A stretch of DNA of 64,000 nucleotides from Patiria miniata. Taxonomy: Eukaryota > Echinodermata > Asteroidea > Valvatida > Asterinidae. The stretch is taken from the NCBI RefSeq assembly GCF_015706575.1, contig NW_024037067.1, positions 4,402,884 to 4,466,883 on the forward strand. The letters run 5' to 3'. This document shows positions 9,689 to 20,000 of the stretch, piece after piece. Position numbers and translations under genes: made by a program. The notes under the pieces are model-generated. The model was not told where the DNA came from. It ran no database searches and saw only the letters and a program-made list of their open reading frames with translations. The number at the start of each line of letters is the position of its first letter. Positions within the stretch are counted from its first letter, which is position 1.

Positions 9689-10982
9689 TTATTCCATTTT
9701 TACTGTAATTTAATAGTCCATTGTGCTGGGTAACCTGATAATTTCTTGCATCCTTTTTCAAGGACGATTTTATAGACAGATTCCATCAAAATACGTCGTT
9801 TATATAAAGAATTGCAAAAACAAATGGATCAAAAATTAAATTATGTTCCGACAAGCTGTTTTACTATAAAAAAAAAACGAAAGGATCCCTTGAAGTAAAA
9901 TGGGCGATTAAAAGTTGTGTCCGGTGTTGGACACCTCCATATACTGCTTAACCTGAGAAACACTTTTTAAAATATTGCTTAAAAATCTGCGTTTATACGG
10001 GCCATTGTTAATTGTAGTATTTCTTTATTGACATAGTTTTAATCATTAATCAGCATATTAAATACTCGCTGTTATTCTGCATTGTATATTAGCAGATTGC
10101 TTACATGTATGTAACTCCAATTAAGTTGCGATAATTCTTGTGTGAAAATCAGCACACTTTACATTAATTAAAATACATGTGCATACAGATCAAAAATCCG
10201 ACTGCATTCAAACAAGGAAATTTTACGCGAAATTAGAAAAAAATTGATTAAAGAGTAGTTTCAGATTGATTTCGTTACTGATGTGATGTAACACCTGGAA
10301 AGAATATCAAGTATCTACACAATTTTTCAACAATTGCAATACTTCAGATACTTATAAATGTGTAAGTACAAATCAGAGTCAATTTAATCTTCGACAAACC
10401 ATACCATCAGTTTTATCCTGAATATTTTCTGAATATTCTTTTAATTTGACGAGGTTTATAGAAAAAAAAACTTTAATGTGACAAATGAAACAAATAGTGA
10501 AAGAGAATGAAATGTATAATGCCCTGAACAAAGAAATTAATAAAATATTATGATTTTCTGCTAACCACGCCTGTGGTGTAAGTACTGATTTATTGTTGTA
10601 AACTGTCATTTGACTATTTCATACAGTATTCCATGAATGATTTAGCACCCCACCCTGTCGCTCTATCATAACACAGGTCAAATGTTTAATATCCCGGCTC
10701 CCATTGATACCCCCTCCCCACCCCGCACCTTCCAAAAAATATACATATATGGAATGAATAGGGAAGACGGCAATTTCAGCACATAAGTTTTGTTAAATTC
10801 AAGATCAGAACGTGCCTGTTAAGGTCCTCAAATGCGGCAACGCCAACGCGGGCGGCTGGTGACTAATGTAAAACCAGTAAAGTCGGGCCAACAATAATAC
10901 AATGGAATGCTAAAGTTCCAAATGTATTATTGAAATGTCTCAGATATGGAATGCAGCAGAACTGATCGTAGATTTCGAAACA
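9689..10982. other. Gene-free flank, partly duplicated
   Basis: Continues the homology with the 3' flank of the first Ig gene up to about 10610. Beyond that the sequence is unique and gene-free. No promoter or coding signal is recognised. Confidence 0.5.
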
Positions 10983-11104
10983 AATTTCCGGGGGAAATGC
11001 CCCCGGATCCCCCCCCCCCCCCAACAGATAGGGCGATCCTGAAACTCAAACCCCCTTATATCAATTCCATCCCCACCCCCGTTTCCTGAAAGCTGGATCC
11101 GCCC
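10983..11104. repeat. C-rich repeat fragment
   Basis: A poly-C run near 11010 followed by CCACCCCCGTTTCCTGAAAG and GCTGGATCCGCCCCTG. On the reverse strand this reads CAGGGGCGGATCCAGC, an end resembling that of the hAT-like element at 9440. Probably a mobile-element remnant; the other end is not found. Confidence 0.4.
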
Positions 11105-12145
11105 CTGAACGGCGCCTCCGAATGTCGAGTGATGTCCACCCCCCGGTGGTATTGCGCAAGCTCTTGCATTGTGAGAGGGACCAGTCACGTGAGATGATTT
11201 AACAAATAAAAGGGAAAAGGAGTCCAAATTCATACGAGTTCAATTTTCATATCACAGGTCTGAAAACAAAAGGTTTCCCATGAAAAAAAATTTCTCTCTA
11301 AACGCGACTGTATGGATCAGATCTAATGACATGTGGCTGAACGATTTGGAGTCATCAATCATCATGTGTTTAATATAGTCTTAATACTCGGCCAATCATA
11401 ATTACCAAGGGCTATTTTACTACGTGCTTTACAATGACTGACACAATTATATCTGCTAATTGTGACGTAAAAAATTGGTTTACAATGCACTGTGCAGGGT
11501 GCATGTTAAATTGACCAATCAGTGATAGGAATCCTAATTATGGAACAGGTGCGTCCTCAACGTACATACACAGATGATAATTAAGTAGTTTTTTTTATAA
11601 ATTAATGACGTCGATGAGATCAGACCAGGTAGAGATAGGCAACCTGATTATGAAAAAATGTGAGTGACAACTCGTACTTTAGCAAAATGAAACAGTATAG
11701 GCCTATGGTTGGTTCCAGGATTAACTACCACGAGTACTTCGTCAATTATAATATTGTACTCTCATACACAATGGGTTTTATGCAAACAATGCCGAGACTG
11801 AAAACTGTCTGATTTATCAAAACAATGTAACCAAAAAAATGAAAGGTTTTGATCACTTTCGTAGACTGATATGTATGGATATGCAAAATCAAAAGTTTGC
11901 ACTTTAACCGTGGCGTTAGTGTTACACGATACATCGAGCCCAAGTACAAGCTTCGGCTTTCTGTCAGCCTCCATGCACCACACTTATCACATGATTGTTG
12001 TATATACTGTAAATTTTAATTGTACATTATTACAACTTTGATGTTTGAAAAGAAATCAAATCAAATATTATAAGATGGAATTTTGCGTCGGGGTGATATA
12101 AATCAAATCATCAATACACCAGATTCGAACCTGCCAAGCGATCCC
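11105..12145. other. Gene-free intergenic stretch
   Basis: AT-rich sequence without recognisable coding, RNA or repeat signal. Short open frames on the minus strand near 11750-11980 lack any domain and overlap one another in different frames. Confidence 0.45.
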
Positions 12146-12147
12146 GT

Positions 12148-12310
12148 TAGCTCGGTGGTCCAGTGGTAAGACATCTGCACTAGAAAGCAGGAGGTCGTGG
12201 GCTCGAGTCCCACCTGAGTGATTTTTTCCAACTTTCACTCGGGAGGTAACACACTGAGTAAGCAGTGTTCAAACGTCGGTGAAGGGCAAAAACCTAATTT
12301 GATTTAAATC
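12148..12310 (+). repeat. tRNA-derived SINE
   Basis: A tRNA-like head at about 12150-12222 has an A-box (GGTCCAGTGGTAAGACA) and B-box (GGCTCGAGTCC) and a T-arm GTGGG..CCCAC. The anticodon loop has eight bases and the acceptor stem is imperfect. A conserved-looking SINE body follows (TTTCACTCGGGAGGTAACACA and TCGGTGAAGGGCAAAAACC). A working tRNA is therefore unlikely. Confidence 0.7.
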
Positions 12311-13695
12311 AAATATGTTAAATGGTGTCCTGCAAACACACAAAGTGCTCACTAATATGAACCTGGCTTTTGCAGTTTTCCACATTTTTTTTCCAATAAA
12401 GATCACTGTTCTCCTGGCTATGGCAATTCTAACTAAATGTATCACTTCCGTTGCACTGCCTTCCTATCCTTTATACACCCGGCCTATATGTAATTTTGGC
12501 TTGTTTTATATGCACATGCACTTCCCTACTTAACTATTAAGAATATCATAAGATATCACTGTAACCAAACACTATTTACTAACTTGCGCATTTTACAGCT
12601 TTATACATTACATACCGAAAAACAAATTTATTTCTAAATTGAATAAAACGTACTTTTTCCCCGTGCACAAAATGTTTCAGCAAAAATTCAATTATATTTG
12701 AACGGCGTACATAGGCTAAGCATTATACACAAGCATCATACACATTCGATACAAATATAAAATCCGGGTTGTTTACATTATTCTAAAATCTGTCACGATT
12801 ATCTATCAAGAACTTGGCATTGTTAACTATTAAAATTTGCTTCTTTTTTCTCGAAGATTACCTTTATCAGCTGTACTTTTCAGTAACAAGTTTTGGTGCT
12901 TAAAATTTCTCAAAAAGAAGGCACGTAATATTCCATTTAAAATATGAAATTTACGAAAACTTTCATACCCTCTGCTAGAGGCTATTAAACTTCAGTGCTG
13001 TACATATCCAACGCACCATTATAACAAGTAGGCTAGGTGGAGGCAATCTATGTACCTCATCACCAAACAGCAAGTTGAAACGCCTGATAATAACATTCAC
13101 ACTGTGGAAAACGATCGCACCTCTGAACCTATAGGAACCCTCAAGGATTAATTTGAATTAATATAGAACCGTGTTGATTTGAGCTGATTTGTGTTGATTT
13201 GATGCTCAATTTAACAAGATTCTGCACAATATTCGACAATTGTATTAACAAAGAAATTGTTCGATACCTTGATCACTGATCGTTTAAACATTGTGTTTAG
13301 TGTGTCAAATAATCAAATTTAATCAATTTAATGTTCCTTTCGTGAGGTTTGAAATTACAAGTTAAGATGCTTTCCATAGTGGAAAAGTAAACTGTTGAGA
13401 AATCACAGAATCACTTCACTTTGAAAACCGAGGTGGTAAGAAAGTGGTCTGAGAAAAACCGAAGATAGTAAACAGAGTGAAATTACTGACTGGCTTTTGA
13501 GAACCACCTTTCCGACTCATAAGAGGTGTTCTTCCACGGCGCTGAACATCTACGGGATTGCATTCCCTACTTTCGTGTTCTGTTCCAGTCTTTGGTGTGT
13601 TTGAAGTTTTCAAGTGAAGAGTAAGTCAATCAGTTTGGTGTTTAAATTCGGGTGGAATGTAAACCAGCAAAAATATGCTGAATTGGGATCACATA
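12311..13695. other. Gene-free intergenic stretch
   Basis: AT-rich, without recognisable genes. A phrase resembling the first flank (CACAAAATGTTTCAGCAAAA near 12664) recalls 515-540 upstream of the gene at 867, so part may be old duplicated flank. Confidence 0.4.
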
Positions 13696-14200
13696 CAAGG
13701 TGAGTAAAAAAAAAAAGAATCCAAATGTCGGGACCCCTGTTTTAGTAAAGTTCTGCATGTAGCACTTTCAAAATCTGTAGGATTTGAAAGCCCAAATCAT
13801 AAGCTTTATTTTAGTACATAAATCATCCAGATCACTCATACACTTATGAAGTTACGGAATTTTAAATACAACCACCGTTTTAAAGTTCTGTCCACGGATC
13901 ACAAAAAGAGTGTGCGTTCTTTCAGCAAAACGAAAACAATCATACACAGCCCTATGCGATTTGTTTTCGTTTTGCTGAAAGAACACTTACTTTTTTTTGT
14001 GTTCCGTGGACACAACTTTAAAACGGTGGTTGTTTTTAAAATTCCGCAACTTGTAAGGTACATAAGTGATTTGAATGATTCTTAATACTAAATGAAAGCT
14101 TATGAATTTGGCTTTTATATCCTAGAAGTGCCACATGCAGAACTTCACTAAAACAATGGGTCCGACATTTCGGTTTCTGGGTTTTTTTTTACTCACCCTG
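13696..14200. mobile_element. Complete fold-back (long TIR) element, TA target
   Basis: Two arms of about 240 bases (13696-13939 and 13961-14200) are imperfect reverse complements around a 21-base loop. The ends read CAAGGTGAGTAAAAA and, inverted, CAGGGTGAGTAAAAA, each bordered by TA. This suggests a Tc1/mariner-type, non-autonomous element. Inner arm ends meet as TTCGTTTTGCTGAAAGAACA. It ends 49 bases from the stop codon of the reverse Ig gene. A solo right arm lies at 4615-4860. Confidence 0.85.
13805..13810 (-). promoter_or_regulatory. Candidate polyadenylation signal of reverse Ig gene
   Basis: AATAAA on the minus strand about 440 bases past the stop codon at 14250, inside the fold-back element. 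No nearer AATAAA was seen, so the transposon may supply the 3' end of this transcript. Confidence 0.3.
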
Positions 14201-14249
14201 TATACCTGCAGTCAGTTATTGTTTTGGAATAGTTTGTGGTTGATTGCAA

Positions 14250-15980
14250 TCACTCCTTGCAACACGACACAGGAGGTGGCATCCAGACGTTACTGATGAG
14301 GCGCTGGTAGTCGTTGTGCTGCAGTTGGCGAGACACGTCCTCCAGATCTTGATACGGTGACTCTTGCTCCAGCGAAACCTGTTTGGTCACCAGCGAAGGG
14401 GGTGGAGGTAAGGATGTGTTCGGGAACGCTGGACGAGCCATCCCGATGTCAACCATGAAATTGTTCTCATCTAGGCGGATGCAGGAGGCCTTGACGTCCG
14501 CACCACTACTCCGGGAGCTCTTGGTGTCTCGCTTGTTCCACAGGAGTGACTTGGCCTTCAGAGCGACCCAACAGCCAATTCCGATAAGGACCAAACACAT
14601 CAGGCCTCCTATGATGTATCCAAACTGCGACCTGATGTCAAATTTCCACGGATTTGACGAATCGTCCAGTTTAGGCATCAGCGGGACTGATGGTTTGCTG
14701 GTCGTGGCTACAGTCATGGCCTCAGTGGTCAGTGGAAAGCCCGTCTTAAGGACAACTTCTGCGATGGGCTGGTAACTGATCGTGATGCGGCAAGTGACCG
14801 AGGCTCCTACATCCAGGGTCGAAACACTAGATACTGACAGGACGTGCTCTGAACGATCCTCCACGAGGAACCTGTCAGTGGTATTGGAGGGATCGATGTA
14901 AAGACCATTGTAGTGCCATACACAAGGGGGAAGGGGCAAGCGAGCGGGAATCGTAACGCACTTAAACTGGGCCTGTTCGTCAACCGATGTCGGTATTTTG
15001 GTTTGTTCAAGTTGGACTGCTATTGGCTGCACTGTGGTTTGAAGAGGTCGTAAGGTTATCACAGTACTTGCCTGATTGCTGCCAACTGCATTGTGTCCCT
15101 CGCAAATTATCTCAGTTCCATTGTCGCGGGAGCTCACGTTATTTATCGTCAGCACGTGTCCCTCCTTTCTGACAGAGGCTTGGAGATTAGGTCTGAAGTT
15201 CCAGTCAACGGTAGACGCCGGATTGCCAGAAGTAACGCAGACGACGACCAAATCTTGTCCGACGCTCAGTCCGCTCGTGGTGGTTGGAATCGTCACGTTT
15301 GGTCGGTCCAGGATGCAAGATCCGGTAAGCTCTCCCCTGAATGTCAAGGCGCACTCGAACCTTCCTCTGCTTGATTCGTCATCCGCCACCAACAAGCGAG
15401 CCTGGACAAAGTCCTCCAAGTCATCATCGGGCGTAGACTGCTCGAGAGGTTGTCCGTCTTTCCACCACTGAAGGGAGACCGGCGGACTTCCCCTCTCCGA
15501 ATCACAGATAAGTGCCTTGCCACCGCGGACTGGCCGGACCGTACATTCCGGATACTCGCTGGAGGGTCGTTGTTCGATCGTCAGCTCTTTCTGGTTGGAC
15601 TGAAAGTGGACTGTCCCATCACTCTGAAGCCGGCATCTATACAGACCGTTGTCTGCTGTATCTATCGACTTGATCTCCATGAAGGCAAAGAACCCATCAC
15701 TGTCGAGATCCAAGTGGGATAGCTCGTACTTGGCTGGTGTCTGGAAACCAGGCGTCTCGGGCCACTGGGCCACCGGCTGTCCGCCCTTCGTCCAAACAAC
15801 GCTCTGCTCGCTGAGATGACAGCGACCGGTACAGGAACAGGTCAGCTCAACGGTGGAGTATCTCACCGGGAATGCATCTTGAACGTTGAGCGACATTTGT
15901 ACGGTGGCTGATGTTGATGTAGTGCATACAGCGATAGTGAGCAGATTCACAAGAATTTGACTCCAAGCAACAAGCGCCAT
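14250..15980 (-). CDS. Intronless four-Ig transmembrane receptor with ITAM-like tail (copy 3)
   Basis: Single-exon gene of 576 codons on the minus strand. It has a different signal peptide (about 1-25), a strongly diverged Ig1 (extra cysteines in TCSCTGRC, and ADNGLYRC in place of TDNGVYKC), then Ig2-Ig4 nearly identical to those of the forward copies from SERGSPPV onward. The membrane helix is at about 454-474. The tail is longer and Pro-rich in the middle (PNTSLPPPPS) but keeps Y543 (SPYQDL) and Y558 (DYQRLI) with 11 residues between. The abrupt change of identity suggests gene conversion of the inner domains or rapid diversification of the outer one. The start is chosen because it opens the signal peptide and lies 73-81 bases below a TATA-like site. 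Ligand unknown. Confidence 0.88.
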   Translation of the reverse strand: MALVAWSQILVNLLTIAVCTTSTSATVQMSLNVQDAFPVRYSTVELTCSCTGRCHLSEQSVVWTKGGQPVAQWPETPGFQTPAKYELSHLDLDSDGFFAFMEIKSIDTADNGLYRCRLQSDGTVHFQSNQKELTIEQRPSSEYPECTVRPVRGGKALICDSERGSPPVSLQWWKDGQPLEQSTPDDDLEDFVQARLLVADDESSRGRFECALTFRGELTGSCILDRPNVTIPTTTSGLSVGQDLVVVCVTSGNPASTVDWNFRPNLQASVRKEGHVLTINNVSSRDNGTEIICEGHNAVGSNQASTVITLRPLQTTVQPIAVQLEQTKIPTSVDEQAQFKCVTIPARLPLPPCVWHYNGLYIDPSNTTDRFLVEDRSEHVLSVSSVSTLDVGASVTCRITISYQPIAEVVLKTGFPLTTEAMTVATTSKPSVPLMPKLDDSSNPWKFDIRSQFGYIIGGLMCLVLIGIGCWVALKAKSLLWNKRDTKSSRSSGADVKASCIRLDENNFMVDIGMARPAFPNTSLPPPPSLVTKQVSLEQESPYQDLEDVSRQLQHNDYQRLISNVWMPPPVSCCKE

Positions 15981-16052
15981 TCTGGCCCCTCCTTTTCAAA
16001 CTCAAGAGTCAGCCGTTTTCTTGCTTTATGACTTCACCACTGAACGCTGGCC

Positions 16053-16061
16053 TTATTAATA
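16053..16061 (-). promoter_or_regulatory. TATA-like box of reverse Ig gene
   Basis: On the minus strand ATTAATAAGG lies 73-81 bases before the ATG at 15980, the same spacing as in the forward copies, though the surrounding leader is not conserved. Confidence 0.5.
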
Positions 16062-16239
16062 CCAACCAAACCGGAAACAAGGGAGAATTAAAAGTTGTTC
16101 ACTTCCTCATAACTAATCCAGATGTTATCTCTCTGAACAAAGAAATAATGCAGTGCGATCGGATTTGTGATTCAATAAACCGCCTAGGCAACTTAAATAT
16201 TTTTTTTGTAGATTTATGTATCTGTACATCTGCTAGAAG

Positions 16240-16406
16240 AAATTAGGTTTAGAGCTGGGAGGAAAAACCGAGAAGAATATTCTGATGGGGAAAACCCGCG
16301 GAATCAGGTAGGGACTGAAAACCCAATCCACATTGACCCATGCGGGATTCGAACCCGGGTCATAGCGATGGAAGGCGAGGAAAGTACCGCTACATCAACC
16401 TGACTT
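16240..16406 (-). repeat. tRNA-derived SINE (family A)
   Basis: Read on the minus strand, a tRNA-like head (GTTGATGTAGCGGTACTTTC, B-box GGTTCGAATCC at 16345-16355) is followed by the body GTGGATTGGGTTTTCAGTCC, CTGATTCCGCGGGTTTTCCCC and AGAATATTCTT. The same family lies on the plus strand at 47325-47545. It fills the gap between the reverse Ig gene and the KCTD gene. Confidence 0.8.
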
Positions 16407-16822
16407 TTTATGATTTAAAAATATAATCTGCTGCATTTTATTTTCTGCAGTCCAGAACAATTTCAGACGGCCCCCCTCACAGCTCGGAATCCCATTCATA
16501 ATTGCCGTGCCGCCGTGACTTTTCTCCGTTGTCAGAATGTTACAAAAAAATGCACAAAGTGATAAGTTATCATAATCACTCATTCTCACTGAAATAATCT
16601 AAGAACCTTCGAATCTCAGAAGCTTGACTGGACAACCCCAGATCTAATGCTCATTGTAGCGGAAACTTGCAATTGATGTCATGAATGATGAACTGGCTCG
16701 TGATGTCGTCACAACCCAGGCGTCCCCGACATGACATGACATGACACAGGCGTATAGGTCAATGGCTATTTATAGTCACTAGAGGGCAGTATACAATATC
16801 CGCACAGCCGCAGATTTTCAAC
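16407..16822. other. KCTD5: Presumed 5' region of the KCTD gene
   Basis: No other gene is seen. It holds a short ATGAC microsatellite at about 16728-16747 and the probable core promoter and 5' UTR of the KCTD gene. A TATA-like TATTTATAG is near 16767 and the leader ends CAGATTTTCAACATGG. The divergent Ig gene starts about 840 bases away on the other strand. Confidence 0.45.
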
Positions 16823-17050
16823 ATGGCGACTGGAGGGGCTGTCAGCGAGAACAATCATGAAATGGAAACGGAGGCAACTCGGCTAAACGGCATCCAAGAA
16901 ATGCCGAAATCCAACACGGCAGAGTCCAAGTGGGTTCGGTTGAACGTTGGGGGCACGTATTTCCTGACAACAAGGACGACATTATGTCGAGATCCCAAGT
17001 CTTTTCTATGCAGATTGTGCCAAGAAGACCCGGACTTGAGTTCAGATACG
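16823..17050 (+). CDS. KCTD5: KCTD exon 1
   Basis: Residues 1-76: a variable acidic start ([11 protein letters not shown]), then the beginning of the BTB/T1 fold through [18 protein letters not shown]. The donor ACG|GTGAGT is at 17050/17051, phase 0. Translation beyond it loses all similarity. Confidence 0.93.
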
Positions 17051-20000
17051 GTGAGTGTGCGTACATCATATTGGGCGCGATCGGTGGATCTGCGCTATCA
17101 CTCGATCGCGCAGGAATGCATTTGCGCGATCGGTCGATCCTGTAGGAAATTCCAGTTTTTACTTCCCCTTTTCCTAACATTCCTCCAGAACCGAATTAGA
17201 AAGAACACTTGATCATGTTGATCGACTGACATGACTGATGGGAGTGATGCATGGCGGCGCGATCGACCAAGCGACATTATTGATCGACCGACAGCGCAGC
17301 GCGATCAACTGATCGTGCAGATCCACCGATCATGCAGATCCACCGATCATGCAGATCCAGCGATCATGCAGATCCACCGATCATGCAGATCCACCGATCA
17401 TGCAGATCCACCGATCATGCAGATCCACCGATCATGCAGATCCACCGATCGTGCACCAACATCATGTACATGTACATTGTAGCAAGTGTATATTTAGCCC
17501 CATAATTAGGCCAATTTACTGGACTACCTCCATAAACATAGGCCACACTTCCACATGTACAAAAACGTGTTGAACTTTGTCAAATTTTAATTTTCACATT
17601 TATGCTTAGTTTGTAGGGTTTTTTTTGCTTTAGAAGCATACATGTACTCCCCCTCTTTATAGGCTAATCAGAAAGTGCTGCCTTTTTCAGGTGTCTATTT
17701 TTCGTGAAATTTCCAGATTCATTTGCACACGTTTGCATATCAAAATTTCAACATGAAATTTCACAAAAATTAGACACCTGAAAAAGGCAGCAATTAAGAA
17801 ATTACCTTCACCGTTAAGCATCACCCAATGGCCTAAACGTACTTCCAGAATTAGAAGGCATCTTTCCGTCAGTGTTCTAGCATTGTTATTTTTTTGGGGG
17901 GGGGGGGGGGCCAATACGCTATGCTTTTGGAAATGCACTGCCACTTTGATAGACAAAATACCTTTGTCTGGAATTCCAATTCCTGAAACACAAATCCAAC
18001 TCTTAAATGTTTTGGAGCCATTGACATTTGGATCATGGGACAATTTTTTGTGTGGAAAATCTGAGCTTTTACTCACCAGCCTCGCGTTTCCGATCCGACG
18101 AATTAACGGGTCATGCTTCATGTGTGTTTACATACATGTACATTGCGCGTGCGCTGATCTTCGCGTGACCTCAGCAGATCAACTCTACATTCGGCTCGAC
18201 CATTTGGGATGGAGGGGGAATTGTAGGCTATGCTTTGCATCGCGCAACAGTACATAACGTACGTCATTTTTGCACGCTGAATACACTGCGCCCTATCGTT
18301 ACAAGTTGTCAGTTTTGGTGGACTGTTTTTAAATTTGACAAAAAAGAGATGAAAAGATCCATTACTTTTTACAGCCTCTGGCATGTCAGGGGAGATTTTT
18401 TTCTTCTTGAGTTTCCTAAATAGGCCTAGCCGCCCAATGTTAGGCCAGTACATGTATACATTTGGGAAAGAATGTTGCATCCTGATGCCACATTTTTCAT
18501 CATATAAAAATCCCAATGAAGGTCAGTCACTGCAAAAATGTTGAAAAGACATGAATCTGGGACTGAGAAACATTTCCAATTTTGTTAGAACTAATAGAAG
18601 ATACTTAAGAAATATGCACTGGACTCTCCAATATCCATAGACTTTGTACACAACTGAAGAATTGAAGTCTACGAGTACATTCTTTCCGTATTGTGTTAAA
18701 CGATTAAAATCCAACTGATTATTGATGTAGATTTAATTAATCAATGGGCATGGCTCTGTGAGACATTTTTAAAAGGGAAATGTGCATGTACATGTAGGCC
18801 TACAATGTATACATGTTCTTGGCTTTGTGGGCTAGATACACTGTGAAGGAAATATTTTTTGACCTTAGTATTTTTCCCTGCAAAGTAGGGACATGTATAC
18901 ATGTACAGTCGAATCTCGTTAGTACAAACTCTGTTAATTAATACAAACTTCTGGTTATAACAAACATAAAGCCTTAGGCCCTGCTGTGCATTTTTGTGCA
19001 CAATGAATGGGACTGATGTTCCTCTTAATACAAAATTCTGATATAACAAACAATTTGGCTATGTCCGAACGAGTTTGTATTAACGAGACTCGACTGTACA
19101 TTGAGTTTTATCTGAATTAGCTAAATGTTATACATACATGTACATGTGTACATGCACCAGCTAAATGTTAGCGCTTTCCACTCATCACCCAAAAAGCTAT
19201 TTCGTCTTACATGCAAGTCTACAATACATGCAAAACCACTTGTATACAAATGTACATGTAGTACATGTCAAACAATATGTACTAACTTACTATGGCCTGT
19301 TGGATCTTTCAGGTTTAACCTACATGTAGCATACATACTGTACATTGTACATCGTGAAATATTTGGCCTACCGGTAGGACTCAGCTTCCTGAACTGTCCA
19401 AAACCAAGCACTGCAATAAACCAAAATCCAAATTGAAAAGTGCAGTTTGCATATTAACAAAGTATTTTTTTTTACATGTAGGTGTACTAATGCAATATTT
19501 AAGAAGTTCTTAATGGAGGCTTTTATGGAAGTCTGGTTGCGAAAAATGTCAAACCACTCTCAAAAAGAGGTTTCTATTTTTTTTGCTTCTGGGAAAGTAG
19601 TCACCATTGTCCTTTCTGTATAAATCAGGTGTAATTTTTCCTCAGATCTGCTGATTTCCTGGGTTTTTTATTTCTCATAAATGCCATTACAAATTGAAAA
19701 ATACTGTACAAAATCTTGTGGGGTTTGGATTTTTTTTTTTTTTTTTTTAAATGTTGCATGCCTGTAGTTCAAAAAAAATGTATTTTCAGGTTTCTTTTCA
19801 AAGTAAGTGCTTCTAAATAGGCATCCAATAAAGAAACAACACAAGAAGTGCTGTTTGTTTGTCAGTTCTTTGTAAGAGTTGGTTGGTCATTTGGAAAATC
19901 CCCCACAAATAGTGTTTGTATGCATTAGGCTTTTCACACCTCCCAACCTGGGTTGAATGCAACCCGGGTTGAACTCAACCCTGGGCAAACCCAGTGCTGC

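Noticed and set aside
12150..12222. Functional tRNA gene
   Set aside because: The anticodon loop has eight bases, the acceptor stem is mismatched, and a SINE body follows.
17311..17454. Possible CRISPR array
   Set aside because: The repeats are directly adjacent with no unique spacers, in eukaryotic intronic DNA.
17231..17573. Open frames of repeated Met-Gln-Ile-His-Arg and Cys-Arg-Ser-Thr-Asp units
   Set aside because: They are translations of the 17-bp minisatellite in an intron; no start context or domain.
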